Shown piece by piece: positions 1 through 8,403 of a stretch of DNA of 50,547 nt (position 1 is the first letter of the stretch; each line of letters starts with the position of its first letter). Below the pieces are notes generated by a model, which was not told the DNA's origin, made no database searches, and saw only the letters and a list, made by a program, of their open reading frames with translations. The translations under genes were made by a program, and so were the position numbers. The stretch is from Mycobacterium sp. (GTDB lineage: Bacteria > Actinomycetota > Actinomycetes > Mycobacteriales > Mycobacteriaceae). Location: the NCBI RefSeq assembly GCF_025965855.1, contig NZ_JAOPWB010000201.1, positions 1 through 50,547 of the forward strand. The letters are read 5' to 3'.

Positions 1-678
1 GAACTTCTCCGAGAATCGCACCAATGCATCGGTCGCGTCGGAGCGCGCGGCACCGTGCCCGGCCAACAGCACCGGCCGCACGGCCTTACGCAGGATGTCG
101 ACGGCGCGCGCCACCTGGCGGACGGCCGGCGCGTCAGCGCGAACGACGTTGCGGGGCAACGGACCCAGGTCGTAGTCGGCTTCGTCGGCGTCGATGTGCT
201 CGGGCACGGCCAGGTACACCGCTGCCGGGCGTTCGGTCTCGGCGAGCTTGAACGCTTTGCGGACCATCTCCGGTATCGCCTCCGCGGTCGGGATACCGGC
301 GGCCCACCGGGTGATCGGCGCGAACATCGACACCAGGTCGACGTACTGGTGCGACTCCTTGTACTCCCGGTCCTGGCCCACCTGCGCGGAGATCGCCACC
401 ACCGGGGTGCTGTTGGTGGTGGCATCGGCGACGCCGAGTTGCATGTTGATGGCGCCCGGGCCCAGGGTCGCCGACACCACCGCCGCCCGGCCGGTGACGC
501 GCCCATACATCTCCGCCATGAACGACGCCGCCTGCTCGTGCCGGGTGAGCACGTACCGGATGCTCGAGGATGCCAGCGCCTGCACGAAGCGGATGTTCTC
601 CTCGCCGGGCACCCCGAAGACGACGGCAACGCCCTCGTTTTCCAGGCACTTGACCATTAGCTGAGCCGCTGTACTCAT
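1..678 (-). CDS. Thiamine diphosphate-dependent acetolactate synthase-like enzyme (partial)
   Basis: Only the N-terminal 226 residues lie in the window; the frame stays open to the left edge. The start ATG is preceded by GGGAGG at good spacing. The N-terminal ThDP pyrimidine-binding domain is plain: VFGVPGEEN at about residues 20-28, then TRHEQAA with the catalytic glutamate at residue 48 that activates the cofactor, then TLGPGA. These motifs are typical of acetolactate synthase large subunits and related 2-oxo acid decarboxylases. The residues that would separate these activities lie beyond the window, so the substrate is open. It is divergent from gabD1 across 79 bp, so the two may share control, and an aldehyde from a decarboxylase could feed GabD1; that link is inference. 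Confidence 0.85.
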   Translation of the reverse strand, partial: MSTAAQLMVKCLENEGVAVVFGVPGEENIRFVQALASSSIRYVLTRHEQAASFMAEMYGRVTGRAAVVSATLGPGAINMQLGVADATTNSTPVVAISAQVGQDREYKESHQYVDLVSMFAPITRWAAGIPTAEAIPEMVRKAFKLAETERPAAVYLAVPEHIDADEADYDLGPLPRNVVRADAPAVRQVARAVDILRKAVRPVLLAGHGAARSDATDALVRFSEKF

Positions 679-757
679 CCGGCACCTCCCTCGAGGAACG
701 ATAGTGGCAGGCTAGATGTTGAACCTTTCACAACCATCGCAAGCGAAGGACGTCAGC

Positions 758-2179
758 ATGGCGATCGCCACCATCAACCCGACCACCGGCGAGACAGTCA
801 AGACCTTCACCCCGGCAACCGACGCGGAGGTCGACGCAGCCATCGCGCGCGCCCACGAGCGATTCCTCGACTACCGCCACTCCACCACCTTCGCTCAGCG
901 CGCCGAATGGGCGAACGCGACGGCCGACCTGCTGGAAAAGGAGGCCGACGACGTCGCGGCGATGATGACCCTCGAGATGGGCAAGACGCTGGCCTCGGCC
1001 AAGGCCGAAGCGCTCAAGTGCGCCAAGGGTTTTCGCTATTACGCCGAGAACGCCGAGAAGCTGCTGGCCGACGAGCCGGCCGACGCGGGGAAGGTTGGCG
1101 CGAAGAAGGCGTACACGCGTTACCAACCGATCGGCGTGGTGCTGGCCGTCATGCCGTGGAACTTCCCGCTGTGGCAGGCCGTCCGGTTCGCCGCGCCGGC
1201 GCTGATGGCCGGCAACGTCGGCATCCTCAAGCACGCGTCCAACGTACCGCAGTGCGCGCTGTACCTCGCCGACGTCATCGCCCGCGGCGGCTTCCCGGAC
1301 GGCTGCTTCCAGACGCTGCTGGTTCCCTCCAGCGCCGTCGAGACCATCCTGCGCGATCCCAGGGTCGCCGCGGCGACCCTGACCGGCAGCGAGCCGGCCG
1401 GCCAGTCGGTGGGCGCCATCGCCGGTGACGAGATCAAGCCCACGGTGCTGGAGCTCGGCGGCAGCGACCCGTTCATCGTGATGCCGTCCGCGGACCTGGA
1501 CGAGGCGGTCAAGACCGCGGTCACCGCCCGGGTGCAGAACAACGGCCAATCCTGCATCGCCGCAAAGCGGTTCATCGCCCACGCCGACATCTACGACGCG
1601 TTCGTCGACAAGTTCGTCGAGCGGGTGAAAGCGTTGCGGGTGGGCGACCCTACCGACCCGGATACCGACGTCGGTCCCCTGGCCACCGAGTCGGGCCGCG
1701 ACGAGGTCGCCAAGCAGGTCGAGGACGCGGCCGCGGCCGGCGCGGTGATCCGCTGCGGCGGCGAACGCCTCGACCGGCCGGGGTGGTTCTACCCGCCGAC
1801 GGTCGTCACCGACATCACCGAGGACATGGCGCTCTACACCGAGGAGGTGTTCGGCCCGGTCGCCTCGATATACCGTGCCGAGAACGTCGACGAGGCCATC
1901 GAGATCGCCAACGCCACTACCTTCGGGCTGGGATCCAACGCCTGGACGGACGACGAGGCCGAGCAGCAGCGCTTCATCGACGACATCGAGGCCGGACAGG
2001 TCTTCATCAACGGGATGACGGTGTCCTACCCCGAGCTTCCGTTCGGCGGGGTCAAGCGGTCGGGTTACGGTCGCGAGCTCGCGGGCCTCGGGATCCGCGA
2101 GTTCTGCAACGCCAAGACCGTCTGGGTGGGACCAGCCGAGTCCGGCGATTCCGGCGGCGGCAAGAAGAAGGTCGAGTAG
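758..2179 (+). CDS. gabD1: NADP-dependent succinate-semialdehyde dehydrogenase GabD1
   Basis: This 473-residue aldehyde dehydrogenase oxidises succinic semialdehyde to succinate in the cytoplasm. In M. tuberculosis its homologue Rv0234c belongs to the alternative route around the TCA cycle through 2-oxoglutarate decarboxylase. Catalytic residues are Glu232 (in LELGG) and Cys266 (in NNGQSC), 34 residues apart as in the family. An in-frame ATG lies upstream at 716, but 758 is preferred because GAAGGA sits seven bases before it and the protein then begins with the family N-terminus (AIATINPTTGETVK). Compared with my memory of Rv0234c, the C-terminus carries about 16 extra Gly/Ser/Lys-rich residues. 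It converges closely on the R2lox gene. Confidence 0.95.
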   Translation: MAIATINPTTGETVKTFTPATDAEVDAAIARAHERFLDYRHSTTFAQRAEWANATADLLEKEADDVAAMMTLEMGKTLASAKAEALKCAKGFRYYAENAEKLLADEPADAGKVGAKKAYTRYQPIGVVLAVMPWNFPLWQAVRFAAPALMAGNVGILKHASNVPQCALYLADVIARGGFPDGCFQTLLVPSSAVETILRDPRVAAATLTGSEPAGQSVGAIAGDEIKPTVLELGGSDPFIVMPSADLDEAVKTAVTARVQNNGQSCIAAKRFIAHADIYDAFVDKFVERVKALRVGDPTDPDTDVGPLATESGRDEVAKQVEDAAAAGAVIRCGGERLDRPGWFYPPTVVTDITEDMALYTEEVFGPVASIYRAENVDEAIEIANATTFGLGSNAWTDDEAEQQRFIDDIEAGQVFINGMTVSYPELPFGGVKRSGYGRELAGLGIREFCNAKTVWVGPAESGDSGGGKKKVE

Positions 2180-2187
2180 CCGCGCCG

Positions 2188-3129
2188 TTAGGCGGACGCG
2201 GACGCCAGCGCCCTCTCGTCCTCGTCGGCGAAGGTGTCCTCCAGCTGCACCGGTGAGTAGTCGAGGTCGATTTCGCCGAGCGGGCGCCCGCGTGCGCTGC
2301 TGATGGTGCCGAGCCGGCGCATCCCCTTGTCGGCGGCATACTGCATGAACTCGTCCACCGAAAGGCCGAAGGGCATCGGGTCGTACAGGGCGAAGCCCTC
2401 TTCGATGAGGCGCAGCCCGAGCGGCATCAGCTCGTTCATGCGGTTCTCGAAGACCTCCCAATTCGCGTCGTCGGCGGCGACATGGCGCCGGCAGGTGAAG
2501 GTGCCCCACGCCATGTGGCGTCGCTCGTCGTCGCCGATCCGCCGGACCAACTCCTGCATGCCGGGAAGGATTCCGCGTTCCACGCAGATCTTGTGCCAGC
2601 CGAAGTAGCCGGTCAGCGCCAACATGCCTTCGACCATGTGGTTGTAGGTGACGGACGCCCGGACCTGGGCGGCCGGTGAAGGATCGGTAGACAACGCGTT
2701 GAGGCAGGCCGGCAACTCCTCGTAGAAAATCGTTCGGTACGTGGGGATGTCGTCCAGGTAGGCGTGCAGGTCGTCGGTGACGCCGACCGCGTCGAGCCAC
2801 ATGCGGAACACCTGCACGTGCTTGGCTTCCTCGAACGCGAACTGCGTCAGATACATCTCGTCGCCGAGCCGGCCCTCGGCCCGCATCGCCGCCATGAACG
2901 GCTGAATGTCCTCGGTCACCGCTTCCTCCCCGGCGATGAACTCGGCGCACAGCCGGGTGGCGTAATGGCGTTCGTCGTCGGACAGCGCCTCCCAGTCCGC
3001 GCGGTCGCGGGAGAAGTCGATGTCGGCCGGATTCCAGAACTTCGCGTTGCCGCCGGCGAACAGCTTGAGCGGCAGGCTGTCCCAGTTGAGTCCGCCCGCA
3101 ACCATCGAGCCCGAATGTGTACGTGTCAT
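2188..3129 (-). CDS. nrdB: R2-like ligand-binding oxidase (R2lox, Rv0233 homologue)
   Basis: A 313-residue ferritin-like four-helix protein. It is often called nrdB but belongs to the R2lox family, whose M. tuberculosis member carries a Mn/Fe cofactor, a bound fatty-acid-like ligand and a Val-Tyr ether crosslink. Every key position falls at the published number: metal ligands Glu68, Glu101, His104, Glu167, Glu202 and His205, and crosslink partners Val71 and Tyr162. It is therefore unlikely to be the radical subunit of class I ribonucleotide reductase, and no nrdE lies nearby. Its ATG overlaps the stop of the upstream TetR gene by four bases (ATGA), which implies translational coupling and control by that regulator. 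The physiological substrate of R2lox is not known. Confidence 0.95.
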   Translation of the reverse strand: MTRTHSGSMVAGGLNWDSLPLKLFAGGNAKFWNPADIDFSRDRADWEALSDDERHYATRLCAEFIAGEEAVTEDIQPFMAAMRAEGRLGDEMYLTQFAFEEAKHVQVFRMWLDAVGVTDDLHAYLDDIPTYRTIFYEELPACLNALSTDPSPAAQVRASVTYNHMVEGMLALTGYFGWHKICVERGILPGMQELVRRIGDDERRHMAWGTFTCRRHVAADDANWEVFENRMNELMPLGLRLIEEGFALYDPMPFGLSVDEFMQYAADKGMRRLGTISSARGRPLGEIDLDYSPVQLEDTFADEDERALASASA

Positions 3130-3818
3130 GTGACCTCCTCAGATCGCATCGAGGCTGAATTCAGCGACGCATGGGGTTCCGCGGAGAACGCCGCCGCCAG
3201 GACCGCGACGAGCCTGCGCACGGCCAGCGCCGGCTGCTCCGGCGTGGGCTCGTCGAGCCCGAGGACCGGGTCCAGCCCGCGCATGTAGGGGGCCAGCGCC
3301 AGGTGCGGAAAGATCATCAGCAACAGCGACAGCAACACGCCGGTGTCCGCGTCGGGACGCAGGTCTCCGCGCGTTTTCGCCGCGTGCACCAGCGGCCGCA
3401 ACACCTCCAGGTAGTGACGATTGCTGACGCTGCGCACGCTGATGCGGGCCTCGGTGTCCACCTCGAGACTGACCGCGGCGTGCAGCGCGCGCTCGTGCGG
3501 ATGCTCGGCGTAGTAGGCCACCCAGCCGTCGAGCAGGTCGGTGAGGTGTTCGAAGAACGGCCGGCTCGGACCGAGCTCCTGGATCAGGTCCTCCATGTAG
3601 GCGCGGACCCGTTGGCTGGCGACGTCGGTGACGTATGCGTAGAGATCGCGCTTGTCCGCGAAGTACTGGAACAGGCTGCCTTTGGCGACCCCGGCCCGGC
3701 GGGCGATGACGTTGAGGCTGCCACGGGAAAACCCGTGCGCGCCGAACTCGGATTCCGCGGCCTCGATCACCGCCGCGCGGCGAGCGGGGTCGACGCGCGC
3801 CCAAGTCACGGTCGGCAT
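3126..3818 (-). CDS. TetR family regulator (Rv0232 homologue)
   Basis: A 230-residue TetR-type repressor. Residues about 12-60 form the DNA-binding domain, with the typical recognition-helix region [18 protein letters not shown]; the rest is a variable ligand and dimerisation domain. It is the first gene of a two-gene operon with R2lox, joined by a four-base stop/start overlap. A perfect 15-bp palindrome lies 18 bases upstream of its start codon, a strong candidate for an autoregulatory operator. The coupling suggests that the ligand it senses is linked to the R2lox substrate or product, which is inference. Confidence 0.93.
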   Translation of the reverse strand: MPTVTWARVDPARRAAVIEAAESEFGAHGFSRGSLNVIARRAGVAKGSLFQYFADKRDLYAYVTDVASQRVRAYMEDLIQELGPSRPFFEHLTDLLDGWVAYYAEHPHERALHAAVSLEVDTEARISVRSVSNRHYLEVLRPLVHAAKTRGDLRPDADTGVLLSLLLMIFPHLALAPYMRGLDPVLGLDEPTPEQPALAVRRLVAVLAAAFSAEPHASLNSASMRSEEVT

Positions 3819-3836
3819 TGCGGCCCCCTAACGTCG

Positions 3837-3851
3837 ATGACCACTGGTCAT
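3837..3851. promoter_or_regulatory. Candidate TetR operator, 15-bp perfect palindrome
   Basis: The sequence ATGACCA-C-TGGTCAT is a perfect dyad of two 7-base arms around one central base. It sits 18 bases upstream of the TetR start in the TetR-R2lox operon. Position, symmetry and length fit a TetR-family operator. No second copy was noticed in the window. Confidence 0.7.
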
Positions 3852-4218
3852 TCTACGGTGAGCCACGTCACAGTCAAGAGATTCTGGTGGCCGGGCGCGA
3901 ACGCTGGACGGCCGAGTAGCCAACTAGGCAGGACCAATGTGAAGGGTCATAATCCGCCGAGCCCCATTTCTCAATGTCGCCTCGTTGAACTGCAACGCAC
4001 TGTTTTGATTACTCGTTCGGCCGATTCCGTCGCCAGTCAGGGCATTTTTAGACCCAGGCCTGGCGAATCCTCGCGCAGTGTCAATCAGTCGCGTGGTGTC
4101 CCCACAGAGTTAAGTGGCAGTGCGCGGGGAAACAAGTACTCGTTTTCGCGTTTCCTCGCGGGAGTCATGTAAGGCTTCCGATGTCCCGTTGTGGCTCGAA
4201 GCAAAGGAAGTAACCGTC
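3852..4218. other. Intergenic region upstream of the P450 gene
   Basis: Together with the operator this makes a 400-base gap between the divergent TetR and P450 genes. It is clearly more AT-rich than the surrounding genes. An open frame continues upstream of the P450 start to an ATG at 4114, but those 35 codons are not P450-like and lack a ribosome site. A 10-bp palindrome (CCAGGCCTGG) lies at 4054-4063. AAAGGAAG at 4203-4210 is the P450 ribosome-binding site. I see no RNA gene or mobile element. Confidence 0.6.
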
Positions 4219-5565
4219 ATGACCGCACTCGGTAACCACAGGGCAAAACGACCGGGTATGCCGCTCGGCGGCCAAACAGAGACGACCACAACCAGCACCA
4301 CTCGCTTCAGCGCGAATCTCGTTAAAACCGCCGTAAGTGGTACCGCCGGTATCGTCCAGGACACGGTTATTTCACGGGTCAGACACCGTAACAGCGCGAA
4401 AGACCTCGTAACGCGCTTCAATCCCTTCTCGCCGGAAGTGATCGCGAACCCATACCCGGAATACGATTTACTCCTCGCTGGGCCGCCGGTGCGCTACAAC
4501 CCTCGACTGGGAATTTGGATCATCCCCCGATTCGCAGACGTGCGAGCCGGGCTTTTTGACCACGAGCGACTGTCCTCCACGGAAGGCTGGAGCCGCATTC
4601 GCTTCAAGTTGGTGGCGGGCACATCCGACCACGCGCGGTGGCGCCGGCTGGTTAATCCCGCCTTCACACCGAGAGCACTCGAGGTCTGGCAGGCCGCGAT
4701 TGAACAGCTCACCGATCAGCTCATCGAGCGCATGATCGCCATGCCGAGTCCCGACGGGCTACGCGATTTGGCGGAGCCGTTGCCCGTTCGCCTCATGACC
4801 CACATGTTCGGGATTCCCGAAGCCGACCATCCCCAGTTCCTCGCCTGGGCCAACGCCCTGATTGAGGGGTCGTTCGTGGAACTCGGTCGACGAACCTTTG
4901 GCGTAGTAAGGCGCATGGGCCGGGCCACGCTCGCACTGCGCCGGTATCTGATGCCCCTGGTCGAGGAACGCCGCCGAAACCCCGGCGACGATCTGATCTC
5001 GCTGATGGCCCTGGCCGAGGACGCCGAGCCCCTTACGACCGAAGAAGTTTTCTGGGCTCTCACCACGCTGATTATGTCTGGCGGCCACACCACCACACAG
5101 TTGCTCGGCGGCTTACTGCATACGTTCACTCTCCGTCCCGACATCTACGACACCCTCCGCGGCCAGCCCGGTCTCATTCCCGCGGCTATTGAGGAGCAGC
5201 TGCGTTTCGAGTCACCAGTCCAAGGGTTCTACCGCACCGCAATAGAGGACTACGCGATCTCGCACCATGTCATCCCCCGGCGGTCCCGGGTGCTGCTTAT
5301 GTTCGGTGCCGCCAATCGCGACTGGCGCCATTTCGACCACCCCGATATGTTCCGCCTCGACCGCGATCCCATAGATCATCTCTCGTTTGGCATCGGTATT
5401 CACTACTGCCTGGGTGCCCACCTGACACGCCTGGAAGCGCGCCACGTCATCAGCCATCTGACCAAGCGAGTCGCCGGGCTCGAACTAACCGGACAGCCAC
5501 AACGGCTGCACAACGCCACAATGCGGGGCGTGACGACCCTTCCCCTGCGCCTGGTGCCTGTCTAA
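4219..5565 (+). CDS. Cytochrome P450 monooxygenase
   Basis: A 448-residue soluble bacterial P450. The heme loop FGIGIHYCLG gives the thiolate ligand Cys397, and the K-helix ExxR is Glu326-Arg329. The I-helix reads SGGHTTTQ at 287-294, so the acid of the usual A/G-G-x-D/E-T-T signature is replaced by threonine while the oxygen-activating threonines remain. The start is placed at 4219 because AAAGGAAG precedes it by eight bases. Base composition is much lower in GC than the neighbours and codon use is odd, with TTA leucine codons. No homologue sits between Rv0232 and Rv0231 in M. tuberculosis, so this looks like an acquired gene. No ferredoxin gene is adjacent. The substrate cannot be inferred. 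Confidence 0.95.
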   Translation: MTALGNHRAKRPGMPLGGQTETTTTSTTRFSANLVKTAVSGTAGIVQDTVISRVRHRNSAKDLVTRFNPFSPEVIANPYPEYDLLLAGPPVRYNPRLGIWIIPRFADVRAGLFDHERLSSTEGWSRIRFKLVAGTSDHARWRRLVNPAFTPRALEVWQAAIEQLTDQLIERMIAMPSPDGLRDLAEPLPVRLMTHMFGIPEADHPQFLAWANALIEGSFVELGRRTFGVVRRMGRATLALRRYLMPLVEERRRNPGDDLISLMALAEDAEPLTTEEVFWALTTLIMSGGHTTTQLLGGLLHTFTLRPDIYDTLRGQPGLIPAAIEEQLRFESPVQGFYRTAIEDYAISHHVIPRRSRVLLMFGAANRDWRHFDHPDMFRLDRDPIDHLSFGIGIHYCLGAHLTRLEARHVISHLTKRVAGLELTGQPQRLHNATMRGVTTLPLRLVPV

Positions 5566-5600
5566 TCCTTCGGGTCCGAACTTGCCGGGTCTGTTCAGAC

Positions 5601-7304
5601 TTATGGCCGCATCTGGTACGCGCCGTTGAGCGGCAGGACGTGCTCCTTCCAGACCTGGTCGTAGCTCGCGGCGTCGTGCACCGGCCGCCGGATCATCCGC
5701 ATCGCGAACCGTGCCTGCTCGTCGCTGGTCGCGCGCTTGTCGCTCAGTTCCACCGCGTAGCCATTGAAGTCGCGCACCAGCACGGCGAAGATCAGGTCGA
5801 GCAGCGCTTCGTCCACACCAGACACCGCCGCCTCCTCGAGGATGAGCTGGGCGTAGGGGACGATGGCGAACAGTTGCCCGACGGCGAAGGCGAAGTCGAC
5901 GTCCTTCTGCTGCGCCGCGTCGGGGGTGGCGCTGGCGAGCATCTCGGCGAGCACGTCGATCTGACCGCGCAGCAGCGTCACGTTGGGCAGATGACCGTAG
6001 CTCTCGAACGGCGCGCGCCAGTCGTGGAAACGCACCTTGCCCAGGCCACCGGTCGGCCCCTGAGCGAACAGGAACGTGTCGTCGGCGGCGTCGTCGCGGC
6101 GGCCGATCGCGGGCAGCGTGGCGTCCGTGGCGAACAGGAAGTTCGGCATGAATTTGCCGAGCAGGCCGATGTTGATGTGCACGGTGCCTTCCAGCCGCGG
6201 CAGGAGGCCGATCTCGCGGGTCACGGCCTCGAAGAAGGTGTCCTTCTCCACCCCCTTGGCGGCGATGACGTCCCACAGCGCGATGACGACGCGCTCGCCT
6301 TCGCTCGTGATCTTGGCCTTGGTGAGCGGGCTGTAGAGCAGGTAGCGGCGGTCCTGCGCCGACGCGCTGCGCATGTAGTCGCACGCCCGGGTCGCGACGA
6401 GCCGCATGGCGGCCAGCCGGACGTAGGCGTCGGTGAGCAGCCGCCGTACGTGGGTGAAGTCGGTGACGACGGTGCCGTACAGGATCCGGTTGGAGGCGTG
6501 GGTGACCGCCTCGTACATGGCGTGGGTGCACATGCCGACGGCACCCCAGCCCAGGTTGTACTTGCAGACGTTGACGGTGTTGAGGGCCGCGTGGAACGCC
6601 TCGGGTCCCCGGTGCAGCAGGTCGGCCTCGGTCACCGGATAGTCGCGCAGGGCGTAGTTGGCGACGAAGTTCTGCGAGTTGACGACGTTCTTGATCAGCT
6701 CGTACCGGTCGTCCTGGGAGTCGGCCGCGAAGAACACGTACTCGTCGGTTCCGGCGATCTTGCCGAAGGTGGACACCATCCGAGCCACGTTGGCGTTGCC
6801 GATGTAGTACTTCTCCCCGTTGGCCGTCCAGCCGCCAACCCCGTCCGACGGCGTGAGGATCATGTCGGTCTGGTAGACGTCGGCGCCGTGGGACTGCTCC
6901 GAGAGCCCGAAGGCGAACACCTCGCCGGCCTCGAGCTGGGCGGCGGCCTTGCGTTTCGCGTCCTCGTTGGCGCTCATCCAGATCGGGCCAAGGCCCAGCG
7001 CGGTGACCTGGAACGGGTACCAGTAGCTCAGCCCGTAGAAGCCCACGATCTCCGCGAACTCGCTGATCCGGTAGGTGTCCCAGCGGCAATCGTCGGAGCC
7101 GTACTCGGACGGCGTCAGCAGGGACGCGAAGATCCGCTCGCGGCCGATGTGGTTCAGAAAGTCGGAATACCACGCGCGGTCGTGGTCGTCCTGCTTCAGC
7201 CGCGCCTTGCCGCGGGACTCGAAGAAGTCCACCGTCGCGGCCATGATCTCCCCCGAGCGACGGTCCGGGTAGCGGCGCTGCAGGTGGTTGGGATTGAGCA
7301 ACAT
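5601..7304 (-). CDS. fadE4: Acyl-CoA dehydrogenase FadE4
   Basis: A 567-residue long-form acyl-CoA dehydrogenase, the Rv0231 homologue, expected to catalyse FAD-dependent alpha,beta-desaturation of an acyl-CoA. The flavin and substrate region contains FGLSEQSHGADVYQTD, the family counterpart of the GLTEPxxGSD motif. The ATG at 7304 (MLLNPNH) has GGGAG six bases upstream and gives the family length. The frame extends upstream to 7388, but that extension is not family-like. It is divergent from the PHP lactonase gene and converges on the P450 gene. The acyl chain specificity is unknown. Confidence 0.93.
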   Translation of the reverse strand: MLLNPNHLQRRYPDRRSGEIMAATVDFFESRGKARLKQDDHDRAWYSDFLNHIGRERIFASLLTPSEYGSDDCRWDTYRISEFAEIVGFYGLSYWYPFQVTALGLGPIWMSANEDAKRKAAAQLEAGEVFAFGLSEQSHGADVYQTDMILTPSDGVGGWTANGEKYYIGNANVARMVSTFGKIAGTDEYVFFAADSQDDRYELIKNVVNSQNFVANYALRDYPVTEADLLHRGPEAFHAALNTVNVCKYNLGWGAVGMCTHAMYEAVTHASNRILYGTVVTDFTHVRRLLTDAYVRLAAMRLVATRACDYMRSASAQDRRYLLYSPLTKAKITSEGERVVIALWDVIAAKGVEKDTFFEAVTREIGLLPRLEGTVHINIGLLGKFMPNFLFATDATLPAIGRRDDAADDTFLFAQGPTGGLGKVRFHDWRAPFESYGHLPNVTLLRGQIDVLAEMLASATPDAAQQKDVDFAFAVGQLFAIVPYAQLILEEAAVSGVDEALLDLIFAVLVRDFNGYAVELSDKRATSDEQARFAMRMIRRPVHDAASYDQVWKEHVLPLNGAYQMRP

Positions 7305-7412
7305 GGCGACTCCCGGGGGATTCCTACAAAGACGAGGCTGACGGTACTTCAATACCGCGGCCGTGGGGCGCACCGGACAAAACACCACTGTCGGTTGAGC
7401 ACCGACTCGACC

Positions 7413-7418
7413 TAAAGT
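7413..7418 (+). promoter_or_regulatory. Candidate -10 box for a leaderless php transcript
   Basis: TAAAGT matches the mycobacterial -10 pattern TANNNT and ends seven bases before the GTG start of php. No Shine-Dalgarno sequence precedes that GTG. This arrangement is typical of leaderless mycobacterial mRNAs. Confidence 0.5.
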
Positions 7419-7425
7419 CAGTCAC

Positions 7426-8403
7426 GTGTCAGAACTCAATACCGCTCGGGGCGCCATCGATACCGCCGATCTCGGCGTGACGCTCATGCACGAGCACGTG
7501 TTCGTCATGACCACCGAGATCACCCAAAACTATCCCGAGGCCTGGGGCGACGAGGAACAACGGGTGGCCGACGCCATCAACCGGCTGGGCGAGCTGAAGT
7601 CCCGCGGGGTGGACACCATCGTCGACCTCACGGTGATCGGGCTCGGACGCTACATCCCGCGCATCGCGCGGGTCGCGGCGGCGACCGAGCTGAATATCGT
7701 TGTGGCGACCGGCCTTTACACCTACAACGACGTCCCGTTCCGATTTCACTACCTCGGCCCGGGCACACCGCTGGACGGCCCGGAGATTATGACCGACATG
7801 TTCGTCCGCGACATCGAGGAGGGTATCGCCGACACCGGCGTCAAGGCGGGCATCCTCAAATGCGCCACCGACGAGCCCGGCGTGACTCCCGGCGTCGAGC
7901 GGGTGCTGCGCGCCGTCGCCCAGGCGCACAAACGCACGGGGGTGCCGATCTCCACGCACACGCACGCGGAGAGCCGGCGCGGGCTCGAGCAGCAGCGCAT
8001 CTTCGACGAGGAGGGCGTCGACCTGAGCCGGGTGGTGATCGGTCATTCCGGTGACAGCACCGACCTCGACTACCTTGAGGAACTGATCGACAACGGTTCC
8101 TATATCGGGATGGACCGGTTCGGTATCGACGTATACCTGCCGTTCGAGGATCGGGTGAACACGGTGGCGCGGATGTGCGAGCGCGGCCACGCCGACAAGA
8201 TGGTGCTGTCGCACGACGCCAACTGCTACTTCGACGCGCTGCCCGAAGAGCTGCTGCCGCTGGCCGCGCCCAATTGGCACTACCTGCACATCCACAACGA
8301 CGTGATCCCCGCCCTCAAGGAGCGCGGCGTCACCGACGAGCAGTTGCACACCATGCTGGTCGACAACCCGCGCCGCATCTTCGAGCAACAGGGCGCGTAC
8401 TAA
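7426..8403 (+). CDS. php: Phosphotriesterase-like lactonase (Rv0230c homologue)
   Basis: A 325-residue member of the PTE-like lactonase group of the amidohydrolase superfamily. These enzymes hydrolyse lactones, including acyl-homoserine lactones, with weak promiscuous phosphotriesterase activity. The binuclear metal site is complete: His22 and His24 (HEH), carboxylated Lys145 (GILKCA), His178, His207 and Asp264 (SHDAN). Translation appears to start at a GTG with no ribosome site, six to seven bases after a -10-like TAAAGT. It is divergent from fadE4, and its stop codon directly abuts the TTG start of the next ligase, so the two form an operon. Confidence 0.94.
   Translation: MSELNTARGAIDTADLGVTLMHEHVFVMTTEITQNYPEAWGDEEQRVADAINRLGELKSRGVDTIVDLTVIGLGRYIPRIARVAAATELNIVVATGLYTYNDVPFRFHYLGPGTPLDGPEIMTDMFVRDIEEGIADTGVKAGILKCATDEPGVTPGVERVLRAVAQAHKRTGVPISTHTHAESRRGLEQQRIFDEEGVDLSRVVIGHSGDSTDLDYLEELIDNGSYIGMDRFGIDVYLPFEDRVNTVARMCERGHADKMVLSHDANCYFDALPEELLPLAAPNWHYLHIHNDVIPALKERGVTDEQLHTMLVDNPRRIFEQQGAY

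Noticed and set aside
728..2950. Long minus-strand open frame of 740 codons antisense to gabD1
   Set aside because: It is Arg/Gly/His-rich, has no family motif and mirrors two well-supported genes; such frames are common in high-GC DNA.
2188..3129. Ribonucleotide reductase beta subunit
   Set aside because: All R2lox-specific residues, including the Val71-Tyr162 crosslink pair, are present and no nrdE or nrdI lies nearby.
4054..4063. Palindrome CCAGGCCTGG as a P450 operator
   Set aside because: Ten GC-rich bases of dyad are expected by chance and it is far from the start.
4114..4218. N-terminal extension of the P450 to an upstream ATG
   Set aside because: The extra 35 codons lack a ribosome site and P450 likeness, whereas 4219 has AAAGGAAG at eight bases.
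5640..7415. Plus-strand open frame of 591 codons over fadE4
   Set aside because: A compositional shadow of fadE4 without motifs or a ribosome site.
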